A stretch of 41,564 nucleotides of DNA from Candidatus Martarchaeota archaeon (GTDB taxonomy: Archaea; Micrarchaeota; Micrarchaeia; Micrarchaeales; CABMGC01). The notes under the pieces were generated by a model. The model was given only the letters and a program-made list of their open reading frames with translations. It was not told the origin of the DNA and ran no database searches. The stretch lies in NCBI GenBank assembly GCA_023476545.1, contig JAMCYP010000016.1:2037-43600 (forward strand), in the 5' to 3' direction. This document shows, piece after piece, positions 13,924 through 22,486 of this stretch; position 1 is the first letter of the stretch, and every line of letters starts with the position of its first letter. The translations under genes were made by a program, and so were the position numbers.

Positions 13924-15618
13924 ATGAAGGTCCTTCAGCTCGACGTTGACAGGCTAGCCTATGACGTGCTCAAGCCAGAGGCGAGCGTGTACGAGGAGAC
14001 GAAGGAGAAGCACGCAGAGTATGACGATGCGCTCGTGATGTGGGTCTGCGTAGAGAAAGGCGATACTGATGCTACCGCAGACGCTGCCATGAAGGACACG
14101 CTTGCGTTCATGGACCAGGTCGGGAGGAGGAAACTGGTCGTGTACCCGTTTGCGCACCTCAGCAGCGACCTGGCGGAGCCGAAGGAGGCGATGCGCATAC
14201 TCGAACACATGTACAAGGGAGTGCCGAAGGGCATAGAGGCGGCGAAGGCGCCGTTCGGCTGGACGAAGAAGTTCACGATTGAGATGAAGGGCCATCCGCT
14301 GGCGGAGCAGGCGAAGAGCTACGACGCGAAGGGCACGGGGAAGAAGACGTACAAGAAGGCGAAGCCTGTAAGCGAAAACACCGCTACCGTGAAGAAGAGC
14401 GACTGGTCTGGCCTGCCTGATACTGATCACAGGAGCATAGGGGAGAAGCTGGACCTCTACAGCTTCCAGGAGGTCTCTCCGGGCATGGTCTACTGGCACC
14501 CGAAGGGGCTCAAGGTCTATCTGGAGCTAGTGAAGTTCATAAGGGAGAACCAGGACAGGTACGGTTACCAGGAGATAAGCACGCCTGCGATAGCGAATCT
14601 CGCGCTGTGGCAGGTCAGCGGGCACCTGGACCACTACAGGGAGAACATGTTCATCTTCGAGAACGAGGGACAGGAGTACGGGCTCAAGCCCATGAACTGT
14701 CCCTCATCGATACTCATATACAAGTCCAAGAGGTGGAGCTACAGGGACCTGCCGTTCCGCAGCTCCATAATGGACAGGCTCTACAGGAACGAGATAAGCG
14801 GGGCGCTCACCGGCCTCTTCCGTGTCCGTGAGCTCACCCAGGACGACTCGCACATATTCGCAAGGGACGACCAGCTGCAGGAAGAGCTCCACAACGTGCT
14901 CAAGCTGCTCAACGAGACCTACTCCACGTTCGGCTTCGCCTACAAGGCAAAGCTCTCCACCATGCCTGACGACCACCTTGGTGACGAGCAACTGTGGGAG
15001 AGGGCCACCGAGGGCCTGAAGAAGGCGCTCGAGGCCAACAAGATCGCTTATGAGGTAAAGGAGAAGGAAGGCGCGTTCTACGGGCCGAAGATAGATGTGG
15101 ACATACAGGACTCGATTGGTAGGGAGTGGCAGTGTGCCACCATACAGATAGACTACCAGCTTCCGCTCCGCTTCAAGCTCGAGTACGCTGGCGAGGACGG
15201 CAAGCAGCACACTCCTGCGATAATACACAAGACGATCTATGGGTCGCTCGAGAGGTTCCTCGGCATACTCGTCGAGCACTATCAGGGGAAGTTCCCCACC
15301 TGGCTGGCACCGGTGCAGGTCAAGGTCATATCCATCTCAGACCAGTCCAACGAGTACGCGCACAAGACCTACGAGCAGTTGAGAAACGCCGGGATCAGGG
15401 TTGAGGAGGACATACAGGACCGCACCATGGAGTACAAGCTCAGGGAGGCGATAGAGCAGAAGATACCCTACATGCTTGTAGTTGGCAAGAAGGAGGTCGA
15501 CGCAGGCACCGTGGCCGTGAGGGTGAGGAGCGGCGGCCAGAAGTTCGGGGTGAAGCTCGACGACTTCATAGAGAAGCTGCACGTGGAGATCGGCAAGAGG
15601 CTGCTCAGCGCCAACTGA
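13924..15618 (+). CDS. thrS: Threonyl-tRNA synthetase, archaeal type
   Basis: 564 residues. Residues 1 to about 145 form the archaeal editing domain (related to D-aminoacyl-tRNA deacylase), which removes serine from mischarged tRNA-Thr. The class II catalytic domain follows, with FRVRELTQDDSHIFA (motif 2) and YGSLERF (motif 3). The three zinc ligands that select threonine are present: Cys in KPMNCPSS, His in DDSHIFA and His in AIIHKTIYG. The C-terminal anticodon-binding domain starts near LAPVQVKVI and ends with KLHVEIGKRL. The whole is a little shorter than other archaeal ThrRS. The gene stands alone behind its own promoter, next to the putative mobile CYTH segment. A tRNA-Thr gene lies 15 kb away at 29256-29327. 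Confidence 0.95.
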   Translation: MKVLQLDVDRLAYDVLKPEASVYEETKEKHAEYDDALVMWVCVEKGDTDATADAAMKDTLAFMDQVGRRKLVVYPFAHLSSDLAEPKEAMRILEHMYKGVPKGIEAAKAPFGWTKKFTIEMKGHPLAEQAKSYDAKGTGKKTYKKAKPVSENTATVKKSDWSGLPDTDHRSIGEKLDLYSFQEVSPGMVYWHPKGLKVYLELVKFIRENQDRYGYQEISTPAIANLALWQVSGHLDHYRENMFIFENEGQEYGLKPMNCPSSILIYKSKRWSYRDLPFRSSIMDRLYRNEISGALTGLFRVRELTQDDSHIFARDDQLQEELHNVLKLLNETYSTFGFAYKAKLSTMPDDHLGDEQLWERATEGLKKALEANKIAYEVKEKEGAFYGPKIDVDIQDSIGREWQCATIQIDYQLPLRFKLEYAGEDGKQHTPAIIHKTIYGSLERFLGILVEHYQGKFPTWLAPVQVKVISISDQSNEYAHKTYEQLRNAGIRVEEDIQDRTMEYKLREAIEQKIPYMLVVGKKEVDAGTVAVRVRSGGQKFGVKLDDFIEKLHVEIGKRLLSAN

Positions 15619-15662
15619 CACTCCCGCTCATAAGGCTTTGCTTCCATTATACAGTGTAACCT

Positions 15663-16640
15663 ATGACTGGAAGCAACAACTTCTGGGCTGCTGTCTTGGG
15701 GAGAGGACAGGGGAGATCCGAGAACACGAGGCGCAAGCATCTGCTCAGGGGAAAGGCCGAGAAGGAGCAGAGCGCGATGGAGTACCTGCTCACCTACGGC
15801 TGGGCAATACTGATAATCGCTATAGTCATGGGCATACTATTCCAGATAGGGGCGTTCAACGGGCTCGCGTTTGCGCCGAGGGCGCAGCCGGGTTCCTGCC
15901 AGGTGGTCAAGACCGCGGCCGGGGAGCAGTTGTTGGGAATATGCAGCGGCCTGCTGCCGCAGTTCGTCGGCTCGCTCGCCGGACAGACGACTGGCGGAGG
16001 CAGCGGGAACGGCAATGGCGGCGCAGGAGGCATCGCCTGCGTAAACACCACCATCCCGACGATGAACCTGCAGACAGGAGGGTACAACACGGTGACGTTC
16101 TGGATGTACTGGAACGGAACGCTCAACGAGAGCCCAGTGGGCTACCCGGGCTACTTCCTCTGGCTCTCGACCAACAGCTGCATAGGGTACTCAACGGGCA
16201 ACAAGGACGCATATGGAGTAAGCGCGAGCGGCCTGGCCAGCAAGTGGGTTATGGTAGCTGTCGAGTTCTACAACGGCCCATACACGCTTAACAGCACGCT
16301 CTACATCAACGGGGCAGCGCAGAACCTCTACCAGTGCCTTCCGACTGCGCACACCGGCCTGGCGAAGGGCAACCTGTTGATAGGAAGCAACACAGGCTCA
16401 AAGTACAAGTTCACTGGGGCGCTTGCCAACGTGCAGATCTACAACACCTCTCTCAACGCGGCCGAGGTGCAGGCGATATACGACGAAGGACTCGGAGGAG
16501 CACCTGTCAACCTGCAAAACCTGGTGGCCTGGTTCCCGCTCAACGGCAACGCGAACGACTACTCTGGCAACTCGCAGAACCTGGTAGTTGCAAAGTGCGC
16601 GTACAGCTACCTCGGCTCGTACTCAACACCGCTGCCGTAG
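15663..16640 (+). CDS. Pilin-like LamG-domain surface protein
   Basis: 325 residues. After a basic N-terminus comes GKAEKEQSAMEYLLTYGWAI and a hydrophobic helix to about residue 67: a class III (archaeal type IV pilin) signal, expected to be cut by the prepilin peptidase just before QSAMEYL. A Gly/Ser/Asn-rich spacer follows, then a LamG jelly roll ending LANVQIYNTSLNAAEVQAIY and GGAPVNLQNLVAWFPLNGN. It is a paralogue of the gene at 1-776. Such proteins may be minor pilins or pilus-borne adhesins. Several cysteines (CQV, CSG, ACVN, NSC, QCL, KCA) could form disulfides outside the cell. The ATG at 15663 follows a TATA-like ATTATACAG at only a short distance, so a TTG at 15696 is an alternative start. 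Confidence 0.85.
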   Translation: MTGSNNFWAAVLGRGQGRSENTRRKHLLRGKAEKEQSAMEYLLTYGWAILIIAIVMGILFQIGAFNGLAFAPRAQPGSCQVVKTAAGEQLLGICSGLLPQFVGSLAGQTTGGGSGNGNGGAGGIACVNTTIPTMNLQTGGYNTVTFWMYWNGTLNESPVGYPGYFLWLSTNSCIGYSTGNKDAYGVSASGLASKWVMVAVEFYNGPYTLNSTLYINGAAQNLYQCLPTAHTGLAKGNLLIGSNTGSKYKFTGALANVQIYNTSLNAAEVQAIYDEGLGGAPVNLQNLVAWFPLNGNANDYSGNSQNLVVAKCAYSYLGSYSTPLP

Positions 16641-16714
16641 CTGGCACTTTGGAATAAAAGAAAAATAGAAAAGGGAAAAAAAGAAAATAAAAACAGAGTA
16701 AGAGGCAGACAGAA

Positions 16715-16876
16715 TCAGTTGTTCTTCTCTATCGCCTTTATCCTTTCCTCGACGCCCTTCGTCTCCTCCTCAAGGTTCTTCTTGTACTCCTTCAGTATCT
16801 CCAGTTTCTCCTCCTTGGTGAGGAAGTTCCGCATCCCGTATCCGTATCCGTTCCCGCATCCACATTCTTCACGCAT
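16715..16876 (-). CDS. Small Cys/Gly/Tyr-headed coiled-coil protein next to PadR
   Basis: 53 residues. The head MREECGCGNGYGYGMRNF holds two cysteines and a Gly/Tyr run; the rest (LTKEEKLEILKEYKKNLEEE and on to the stop) is a charged helix, probably a coiled coil. GGTGA stands eight bases before the ATG. Short archaeal proteins with a Cys/Gly head and an EEKLExLKxYKxxLExE helix are often found beside PadR regulators; I recall the pattern but cannot name a function. The pair of cysteines could bind metal, and the PadR protein next door has a similar Gly-Gly-Tyr-Gly-Cys stretch. It is divergent from that gene and shares its operator. Confidence 0.75.
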   Translation of the reverse strand: MREECGCGNGYGYGMRNFLTKEEKLEILKEYKKNLEEETKGVEERIKAIEKNN

Positions 16877-16900
16877 CTTGTTTCACCTATCGCGTCCAAA

Positions 16901-16957
16901 TATAGGACATCATATATTATACGTCAGCATATATTTAAATATATCGCATGTCCTATA
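16901..16957. promoter_or_regulatory. Shared divergent promoter with PadR-type operator
   Basis: TATAGGACAT (16901-16910) and its perfect inverse ATGTCCTATA (16948-16957) are ten-base arms 37 bases apart. Between them are TATA boxes for both directions: TATTTAAATATA at 16932-16943 for padR and TATAATATATG at 16920-16910 for the small protein. Each arm falls near one transcription start, so one regulator could shut both genes. PadR proteins commonly bind such sites and repress themselves. Confidence 0.65.
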
Positions 16958-16971
16958 CTTGCTGGTATTCA

Positions 16972-17286
16972 ATGCACGGCACGCGAGGAGGATATGGCTG
17001 CGATATGCGCGGCATGCTCTCCTTCCAGATAATGTGGCTGCTCTCCAAGAAGGAGATGCACGGCGAAGAGATAGCTGAAGAGATAGCGAAGCGAAGGGGC
17101 AGCAAGCCCAAGGCGGGCACCATCTACCCGGCGTTGAAGTCCCTGGAGGAGAATGGCGTAATAACGGGCGAGAAGAAGGGCAAGACAGTGGTCTATTCTC
17201 TCACTTCTGAGGGGAAGAGAAGTGTGAAACGTGCAGTGATCTACTTCTGCAGATCCTTCGGCGAGATATTCGAAGGCTCTAGCTAA
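16972..17286 (+). CDS. PadR-family transcriptional regulator
   Basis: About 104 residues from the ATG at 16972. The winged helix begins MRGMLSFQIMWLLSKKEMHG, where PadR proteins usually have Y-G-Y-E after the last Met, and continues IAEEIAKRRGSKPKAGTIYP, ALKSLEENGVI and GKTVVYSLTSEGKRSV. The short C-terminal helix is reduced, as in PadR subfamily 2. The ATG at 16948 overlaps the operator and sits only about ten bases behind the TATA box, so it is unlikely. The N-terminal extension MHGTRGGYGCDM, with its Gly/Tyr/Cys, resembles the head of the small divergent protein. It probably controls that gene, itself and perhaps the transporter 40 bases downstream. Confidence 0.87.
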   Translation: MHGTRGGYGCDMRGMLSFQIMWLLSKKEMHGEEIAEEIAKRRGSKPKAGTIYPALKSLEENGVITGEKKGKTVVYSLTSEGKRSVKRAVIYFCRSFGEIFEGSS

Positions 17287-17325
17287 GCTGCATATACTTT
17301 TATTGTCTCGGGTAGATAACGGGGC

Positions 17326-18192
17326 ATGGACCAAGCGATAGGAATTATTTGCGCAGGCGCAGCGCTGGTCTTCTGGGGAGTTGGCGACTTCCTGATACAG
17401 CGAACAACGCGGCGCGTTGGAGACTGGGAGACGCTCTTCATAATCTCAATCATCGGAGTAGTGATATTCACACCATTCGTCTACGGTAACATAGGCTACC
17501 TGTTCAGCGCACACTCGTTGGTCATCCTTGCCTTGGTATCAGCAGTCATGTTCTCCGCTGCGCTGATTGACTTTGAGGCACTGAAGAATGGCAAGATTTC
17601 CGTGGTGGCGCCCCTAATGTCGCTCGAAGTACCAGTGGCCGCAACGCTATCGGTTCTCTTCCTAAGCGAAACGCTGCAACCAGTCGAGATCGTTCTTGTG
17701 GCTCTGATAGTCGTAGGCCTAGGGATGGTATCATTGAAATCCAATGATCTATCAAAAAAGGTGTGGCTGGAGCGGGGCGTGATGCTGGCTGTTGCTGCAG
17801 CGGTGCTGCTTGGACTCGCAGACTTTCTGGTGGGCTTTGGCTCCAGAACTACGAGTCCGCTAATGATAAATTGGTTCATCTCTGTGACACTGACAGTGTA
17901 TACACTAGTGTACATCACCGCACAAGGGAATCTGCGCGGAATGCTGACCAGGACAAGGAAGGCGGGAGTGTTGGTGGTGATCATGGGCATACTGGACAAC
18001 GGCGCATGGCTCGCGTTCGCGTTTGCCACCGTGTTCATACCGATAACGCTCACAGTGGCGATATCAGAGAACTACATAGCCCTTGCCGCAATACTGGGTC
18101 TCTTGGTGGGTGGAGAGAGGCTGATGAAGCATCAGAAGATAGGCTTGGTGATTGCGTTGGCCAGCGCCGTGGTGCTCTCGCTACTAGCCTAG
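17326..18192 (+). CDS. EamA/DMT-superfamily transporter
   Basis: 288 residues with ten hydrophobic helices in two EamA halves. The first half ends with the usual PL(M)SLEVPVAATLSVLFLSE, the second with TVAISENYIALAAILG and a GGERL loop. The family exports or imports small metabolites such as amino acids and nucleotide sugars; the substrate cannot be read from the sequence. It begins 40 bases after padR on the same strand, with a TATA-like CATATACTTTTATT of its own between them. Its stop overlaps that of the alkyltransferase gene on the other strand. Confidence 0.85.
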   Translation: MDQAIGIICAGAALVFWGVGDFLIQRTTRRVGDWETLFIISIIGVVIFTPFVYGNIGYLFSAHSLVILALVSAVMFSAALIDFEALKNGKISVVAPLMSLEVPVAATLSVLFLSETLQPVEIVLVALIVVGLGMVSLKSNDLSKKVWLERGVMLAVAAAVLLGLADFLVGFGSRTTSPLMINWFISVTLTVYTLVYITAQGNLRGMLTRTRKAGVLVVIMGILDNGAWLAFAFATVFIPITLTVAISENYIALAAILGLLVGGERLMKHQKIGLVIALASAVVLSLLA

Positions 18193-18485
18193 AGCGCGCC
18201 TTCGCGCCTGAGCATATTTTCCTTGGCTTTAGAGCCGCCCCTTCCGGAGTAATGACCGATGCTGCCGTCGCTCTTGACCACCCTATGGCACGGAATCGTG
18301 GGAGCGAACGGGTTCATGCGCATGACGCTGCCAACGGCCCTGTATGCATTGGGTCTGTGCACGGCAGCTGCTATCTGCTTGTACGTGCGAGTCTCGCCTT
18401 TCGGTATCTTAGCTGTCGCAAGGAGAACCTGCCTCTGGAAGTCTGTGAGCTTGTATTCGTTCAGCAATCTCCGCGCATCCCTCAT
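18189..18485 (-). CDS. O6-alkylguanine-DNA alkyltransferase, catalytic domain only
   Basis: 98 residues covering only the DNA-binding and active-site domain of MGMT/Ogt. It has the helix-turn-helix TYKQIAAAVHRPNAYRAVGS with the arginine finger, and the acceptor motif PCHRVV with Cys66, so it is not an alkyltransferase-like protein that has lost the cysteine. HYSGRGGSKAKENMLRREGA is the usual end. It would remove alkyl groups from guanine by suicide transfer. The N-terminal domain of full-length enzymes is absent, as in other short forms. A TATA-like AATATAAACTTTT about 25 bases upstream lies inside the end of the acetyltransferase gene. Confidence 0.88.
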   Translation of the reverse strand: MRDARRLLNEYKLTDFQRQVLLATAKIPKGETRTYKQIAAAVHRPNAYRAVGSVMRMNPFAPTIPCHRVVKSDGSIGHYSGRGGSKAKENMLRREGAL

Positions 18486-18529
18486 GTCTCTTCCATTTGC
18501 TCTAAAAGTTTATATTCTTGGCAAGATGC

Positions 18530-19048
18530 TCATATCTTTCTGGCCATCAGCACGGCGTGAGGATCCTCCTCCCTTGGTATTATCCTGCTCCTCCTGAAAC
18601 CCAACTTGGCGTAGAACGGGCGCGATCTTCCCGCGGCCCATGTGAACAGCGTGTCCCTGCCTGATGCCTTTGCTTCCGCAATGGACCACTTTACCAGCCA
18701 GGTACCAAATCCCGATCTCTGGTGGCTTGGAGCCACTACGAGCCAGTCTATGCCCGCGATGTTTCTGGGATAGTATGTGTGCCAGTATAGGCAGACCAAA
18801 GCCACGACCTTGCCCTTCTCGGTCAGCACCCTTTTTGGATAGAAGGGCAGGTCGCCGTACGGCAAGAGCGTGAGGTCTTCTCTGCATACTGCTTCGTGCT
18901 TTCTGCCGAGCGCGCGGCGGACCAGCCTGAGGCATGGCTCGAGATCGCTCTTCCTGAAACCCCTGAATGCGATGCCGGTAGGTAGCCTTCCCGCCCTTCT
19001 GACGCGCATGAGGCAGTATGGCGCTGTATGGTTATTAGCCTTTGCCAA
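18530..19048 (-). CDS. GNAT-family N-acetyltransferase
   Basis: Up to 172 residues. IAFRGFRKSDLEPCLRLVRR is the first strand-helix; IDWLVVAPSHQRSGFGTWLV is motif A, with Q/R-x-x-G-x-G for acetyl-CoA binding; RPFYAKLGFRRSR is motif B. Substrate unknown. The TTG at 19048 opens the longest frame, but the AT-rich box at 19062-19072 would place transcription start very near it, so the ATG at 19009 may be the real start; both keep the full domain. The promoter region is shared with the ABC transporter operon transcribed the other way. Confidence 0.8.
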   Translation of the reverse strand: MAKANNHTAPYCLMRVRRAGRLPTGIAFRGFRKSDLEPCLRLVRRALGRKHEAVCREDLTLLPYGDLPFYPKRVLTEKGKVVALVCLYWHTYYPRNIAGIDWLVVAPSHQRSGFGTWLVKWSIAEAKASGRDTLFTWAAGRSRPFYAKLGFRRSRIIPREEDPHAVLMARKI

Positions 19049-19095
19049 CCTAACCGTCCAAGAGACTTTTTAATGCTTGGCTGGATAGTCTAATC

Positions 19096-19785
19096 ATGCA
19101 AACCTCTTCTGTCAAGATTCAGGACGTAAGCAAGATCTACGTCTCCGGAGAGATTAGGGTAAAGGCCCTTGACAAGGTCTCGTTCGCGCTCAAGCCCGGG
19201 GAGTTCGTGGCGATAGTCGGACCGTCGGGAAGCGGCAAGAGCACGCTGATGAATCTCCTTGGCACGATAGACAAGCCCAGCACGGGCGAGGTCTACATAG
19301 ACGGCACGCCGACATCGCGCATGAGCGGAGACCAGCTCGCAGATTTCAGGAACAGGAAACTGGGCTTCATATTCCAGGCATACAACCTAATTCCCGGCCT
19401 CGATGCCGAGAAGAACGTGGAGATGCCGCTGATGACCCGCGACATGCCTCAGGAAGAAAGGAAGAGGCGGGCGGACAAGCTGCTGGAGCAGCTTGGCCTG
19501 GGCGAGCGGCTGAAGCTCAGGCCCACGCAGCTCAGCGGAGGCGAGCAGCAGAGGGTCGCGATAGCCAGGGCACTGGTAAGCGAGCCCGCGCTCATACTGG
19601 CTGACGAGCCAACCGGCAACCTGGACACCAAGACGGGCAACGAGGTAATAAAACTGCTGAAGGAAGTATCTAAGAGCAGGCACGTCACAATAGTCATGGT
19701 AACACATAACCCCGATCTCACGAAGCACTGCGATCGCGTGATCCACATCAGGGATGGGAGGATAGAGAAAGAGGTCTTGAATTGA
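19096..19785 (+). CDS. MacB/LolD-type ABC transporter ATPase
   Basis: 229 residues. Walker A GPSGSGKST (42-50), signature LSGGEQQRVA (146-155), Walker B LILADEP with GNLD after it (D-loop), and the switch His in MVTHNP. The V(K)ALDKVSF start and the tight sequence match the MacB/LolD/FtsE class, which drives FtsX-like permeases without passing substrate through a classic channel. It is the first gene of a three-gene operon with a secreted partner (19782-21035) and the permease (21045-22361). A TATA-like TTTTTAATGC lies about 25 bases before the ATG, giving a near-leaderless message. Confidence 0.93.
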   Translation: MQTSSVKIQDVSKIYVSGEIRVKALDKVSFALKPGEFVAIVGPSGSGKSTLMNLLGTIDKPSTGEVYIDGTPTSRMSGDQLADFRNRKLGFIFQAYNLIPGLDAEKNVEMPLMTRDMPQEERKRRADKLLEQLGLGERLKLRPTQLSGGEQQRVAIARALVSEPALILADEPTGNLDTKTGNEVIKLLKEVSKSRHVTIVMVTHNPDLTKHCDRVIHIRDGRIEKEVLN

Positions 19786-21035
19786 GAATAGGAAGGAGCA
19801 TACTCGGAATCGTACTGTTGCTGTTTTCGGTAATGCCCGCTGCAGTCTACGCGGGAACCAGCGGGCCTTCTCCGATACCCGCACCGCCCGCCTTCCAGAT
19901 AAGCGCGTCTTCGCTCACGCTCTGCCGGGGAGTGGTCAACAACGTGCCCGTCAAGATCTCTAATCCAGGGACGCAGCCCATGACGAGCGTGCAGCTCGGC
20001 ATAGTCGCCTCAAGGAACATATATGCCATAGGCAACGGTACTGTCACGACCTCCACGGTGCCATCGAACTCCAGCGTAATGGTTAACCTGCCGATATTCG
20101 TAAGCCTCAACACCTCAGACCTCGTCTCCGCAGGCATCTCGATAACGTACAACTACCTGACCCTCTACTCGGACAGCGAGGTCAGGAACGTGAGCTTCGG
20201 GGTGCAGACCTGCTCTTCTCCGCTATCGATATCGGTAAACCACACAATAACATCTGGCAAGATAGACACGGTCGTGCTCAACCTCACCAACACCGGCAAC
20301 ACCACGCTCAATGCTATTTCGGTAAGGACGATCATGCCATCACAAGACGCAGCGGTGCTCAGCAACCAGCCGGTGCAGGTAGGGGCTCTTCTCCCAGGTG
20401 GCGCTGCACAGATCAACGTCAGCACCTTCGTCTACCGCAACGCGTCGCAGTCCTTCCCGATGAACGTCTCGGTAAGCATGTTCAACGGCACCAGCCCCGT
20501 GCAGATGCTGAATTCCATACAGCTGCTCTCCGCTGGCATAATCAACATGACGCCGTCTAGCATAACGCTCTCGCCCACGCTTCCCGGTCCAGGCAGCATC
20601 TTCTCCGTCTCGTTCGTGCTCACCGACATAGGAACGTCCGGCGCCTCCGCGGTGAGCGTGACCGCTATGCCGCAGCAGGGCTTCACCTCCTTCGGCTCCA
20701 ACTCAACCTTTGTTGGAGACATGGCAGTGGACACCCAGACCCCTGTAACAATAACTCTGCTCGCCAACCGCACGCTCCAGCCCGGCAGCTACACCATACC
20801 CGTAAGGATAAGCTACCTCAACAACTTCAGGCAGAACCTGAGCACCGTGATAGACGTGCCACTCACCATAGGCAGCTCATCAGGAGCCCAGTCAGCAGGG
20901 AGCGGCCCCGTGGTGGTCAGGTCTGGTTCGGGAAGCGCGGGAGGCGGTCTGATCATCCTCTTCCTGCTCGTAGTCATAGTGGTGCTTGGCTACCTCTATT
21001 ACAGGGAGCGCAAGAGGACGCACAAGGCCAAGTAG
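19782..21035 (+). CDS. Membrane-anchored extracytoplasmic partner of the ABC exporter
   Basis: 417 residues from a TTG that overlaps the ATPase stop by four bases. A signal peptide (SILGIVLLLFSVMPAAVYA, cleavage after AYA-like Ala) leads into three or so beta-sandwich repeats of the CARDB/NPCBM kind, seen as NVPVKISNPGTQPMTSVQLG, TVVLNLTNTGNTTLNAISVR and FSVSFVLTDIGTSGASAVSV. A Gly/Ser stretch and one helix (GGGLIILFLLVVIVVLGYLY) with a basic tail anchor it at the C-terminus. Two single cysteines (TLC, QTCSS) could pair. Placed between ATPase and permease, it probably hands cargo to or from the permease, as MacA does in bacteria, but the fold is different. Confidence 0.8.
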   Translation: MRIGRSILGIVLLLFSVMPAAVYAGTSGPSPIPAPPAFQISASSLTLCRGVVNNVPVKISNPGTQPMTSVQLGIVASRNIYAIGNGTVTTSTVPSNSSVMVNLPIFVSLNTSDLVSAGISITYNYLTLYSDSEVRNVSFGVQTCSSPLSISVNHTITSGKIDTVVLNLTNTGNTTLNAISVRTIMPSQDAAVLSNQPVQVGALLPGGAAQINVSTFVYRNASQSFPMNVSVSMFNGTSPVQMLNSIQLLSAGIINMTPSSITLSPTLPGPGSIFSVSFVLTDIGTSGASAVSVTAMPQQGFTSFGSNSTFVGDMAVDTQTPVTITLLANRTLQPGSYTIPVRISYLNNFRQNLSTVIDVPLTIGSSSGAQSAGSGPVVVRSGSGSAGGGLIILFLLVVIVVLGYLYYRERKRTHKAK

Positions 21036-21044
21036 GTTAAGAGC

Positions 21045-22361
21045 ATGGACCTGCAGGATATACTGTGGCTGAGCTACAAGGACCTTAGGGACAAGAGGGT
21101 CAGGACCGCGCTCACGGTCCTGATGGTCATGATAGGCGTTGCGGCGATAGTCGCTCTTACCTCGTTCACCGCCGGAATAAACCAGAGCATCTCTTCCAGC
21201 CTTGAGGCTCTCGGCCCCACGTCGATAATAGTGTCCTCCGCCAGTTCCACAGGCTTCACCTCGGCCGATGTGGGCAGGATAGCGACGCTGCCCAACGTCA
21301 CAAGCGTGACCCCGGTGCTCACCGGCTCGGGCTACTTCTATGCGGGCAACCAGAACATCAGCGTGACGCTTGTGGGCGTCACCTCCCAGGGCATGATCCA
21401 GCTACTCGGTGGCAACCTCACCCTCTACCAGGGCACAAGCTTCCAGGACACGATAGCGCCTGATGCCGTTGTGGGCCACAGCGTGGCATTCCCGAGCTCC
21501 GCTGCGGGCCAGCAGACGATAATTGTGGGCCAGAGCGCCTCCCTGAGGCTAGCTGGAAGGGGTGCTCAGACTGTCACGGTTCCGATTGTGGGCATACTCC
21601 AATCGCACGGCGGCTTCATCATACCGATAGACACCTCCGTCTTTGTCCCGCTCTCCGCCGCGGAGGTCCTCCTCCACAAGAACTCGTTCAACGAGATGCT
21701 CGTGCTCGCCTCGAATATAAGCAGCGTCAACGCCACGGCATCGCTCATAACTGATGTCTACGGCAGCGGAGCAAGGGTGCTTACGGTATCGCAGCTGCTC
21801 TCAACCGTGGCCACTGTCATAGGAGGCATATCACTGCTGTTCGGGGTCATCGCCGGCGTGTCGCTCCTGGTAGCGGCCGTGGGAATAATGAACATCATGC
21901 TCATGTCCGTCATGGAACGTACGCATGAGATAGGCATAATGAAGGCCATAGGCTTCAAGGACAAGCATGTGCTCCTGGTCTTCATGCTGCAGGCGTTGAT
22001 CATAGGCGTGTTTGGCGGGATTCTCGGGATAGGAGTTGGCGCGGGCGTGTCCTATTCGCTCTCTGCGGCTTTTGGAAGTGGGTCAGGCGGCGCGGCGCCG
22101 ACTCAGTCATCATCTGGTCCCGCTACCTCAAGGACCGGTGGCGGAGTTGTGGTAAGTGGGAGAGCGGGAGGCGGCAACCAACAGTTCGCGGGCGGTCAAT
22201 CAAGCTCGGGTTCCTCGGGACTAACATTCTCCCCTGCGTTCCCCATAAGCACGATCCTCTCAGCCTTCATCATAGCGATAATAGTGAGCATCGTTGCGGG
22301 GCTATACCCTGCCTGGCGCGCAAGCAAGATGCAGCCGATAGACGCGCTCAGGGAACTATAA
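21045..22361 (+). CDS. MacB/FtsX-like ABC transporter permease
   Basis: 438 residues. TM1 is near the start (RTALTVLMVMIGVAAIVALT), a large MacB_PCD-type outer domain follows (about residues 45-240), then TM2-TM3 around GGISLLFGVIAGVSLLVAAV, the cytoplasmic EIGIMKAIG motif with MERTHEIG before it that couples to the ATPase, and TM4. The loop between TM3 and TM4 holds an unusual run of about 50 Gly, Ser, Thr and Gln residues (GSGSGG to SSGSSG) that normal members lack. The end LYPAWRASKMQPIDALR is classic. Ten bases separate it from the partner gene. Confidence 0.92.
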   Translation: MDLQDILWLSYKDLRDKRVRTALTVLMVMIGVAAIVALTSFTAGINQSISSSLEALGPTSIIVSSASSTGFTSADVGRIATLPNVTSVTPVLTGSGYFYAGNQNISVTLVGVTSQGMIQLLGGNLTLYQGTSFQDTIAPDAVVGHSVAFPSSAAGQQTIIVGQSASLRLAGRGAQTVTVPIVGILQSHGGFIIPIDTSVFVPLSAAEVLLHKNSFNEMLVLASNISSVNATASLITDVYGSGARVLTVSQLLSTVATVIGGISLLFGVIAGVSLLVAAVGIMNIMLMSVMERTHEIGIMKAIGFKDKHVLLVFMLQALIIGVFGGILGIGVGAGVSYSLSAAFGSGSGGAAPTQSSSGPATSRTGGGVVVSGRAGGGNQQFAGGQSSSGSSGLTFSPAFPISTILSAFIIAIIVSIVAGLYPAWRASKMQPIDALREL

Positions 22362-22366
22362 ATCGA

Positions 22367-22419
22367 AGCCCCCAGGAGTCCTGCGAACTTTGAGTGAGGA
22401 GCCCTTACTATAGCAAATG
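22367..22419 (+). repeat. Repeat copy A: tRNA-Thr 3'-end-like sequence
   Basis: Starts AGCCCCCAGGAG (one extra C relative to the tRNA end) six bases after the permease stop. About 53 bases align with copy B at 23847-23898 with roughly nine differences, ending ATAGCAAATG against ATAGCAAACG. It marks the left edge of the low-GC island and runs in the same orientation as all other copies. Confidence 0.65.
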
Positions 22420-22486
22420 CTAGTGTTTGATAGTTTTTGACATGCGCCAAAGAATTTAAATAATTCATTAGTGCTACCTGACATAT

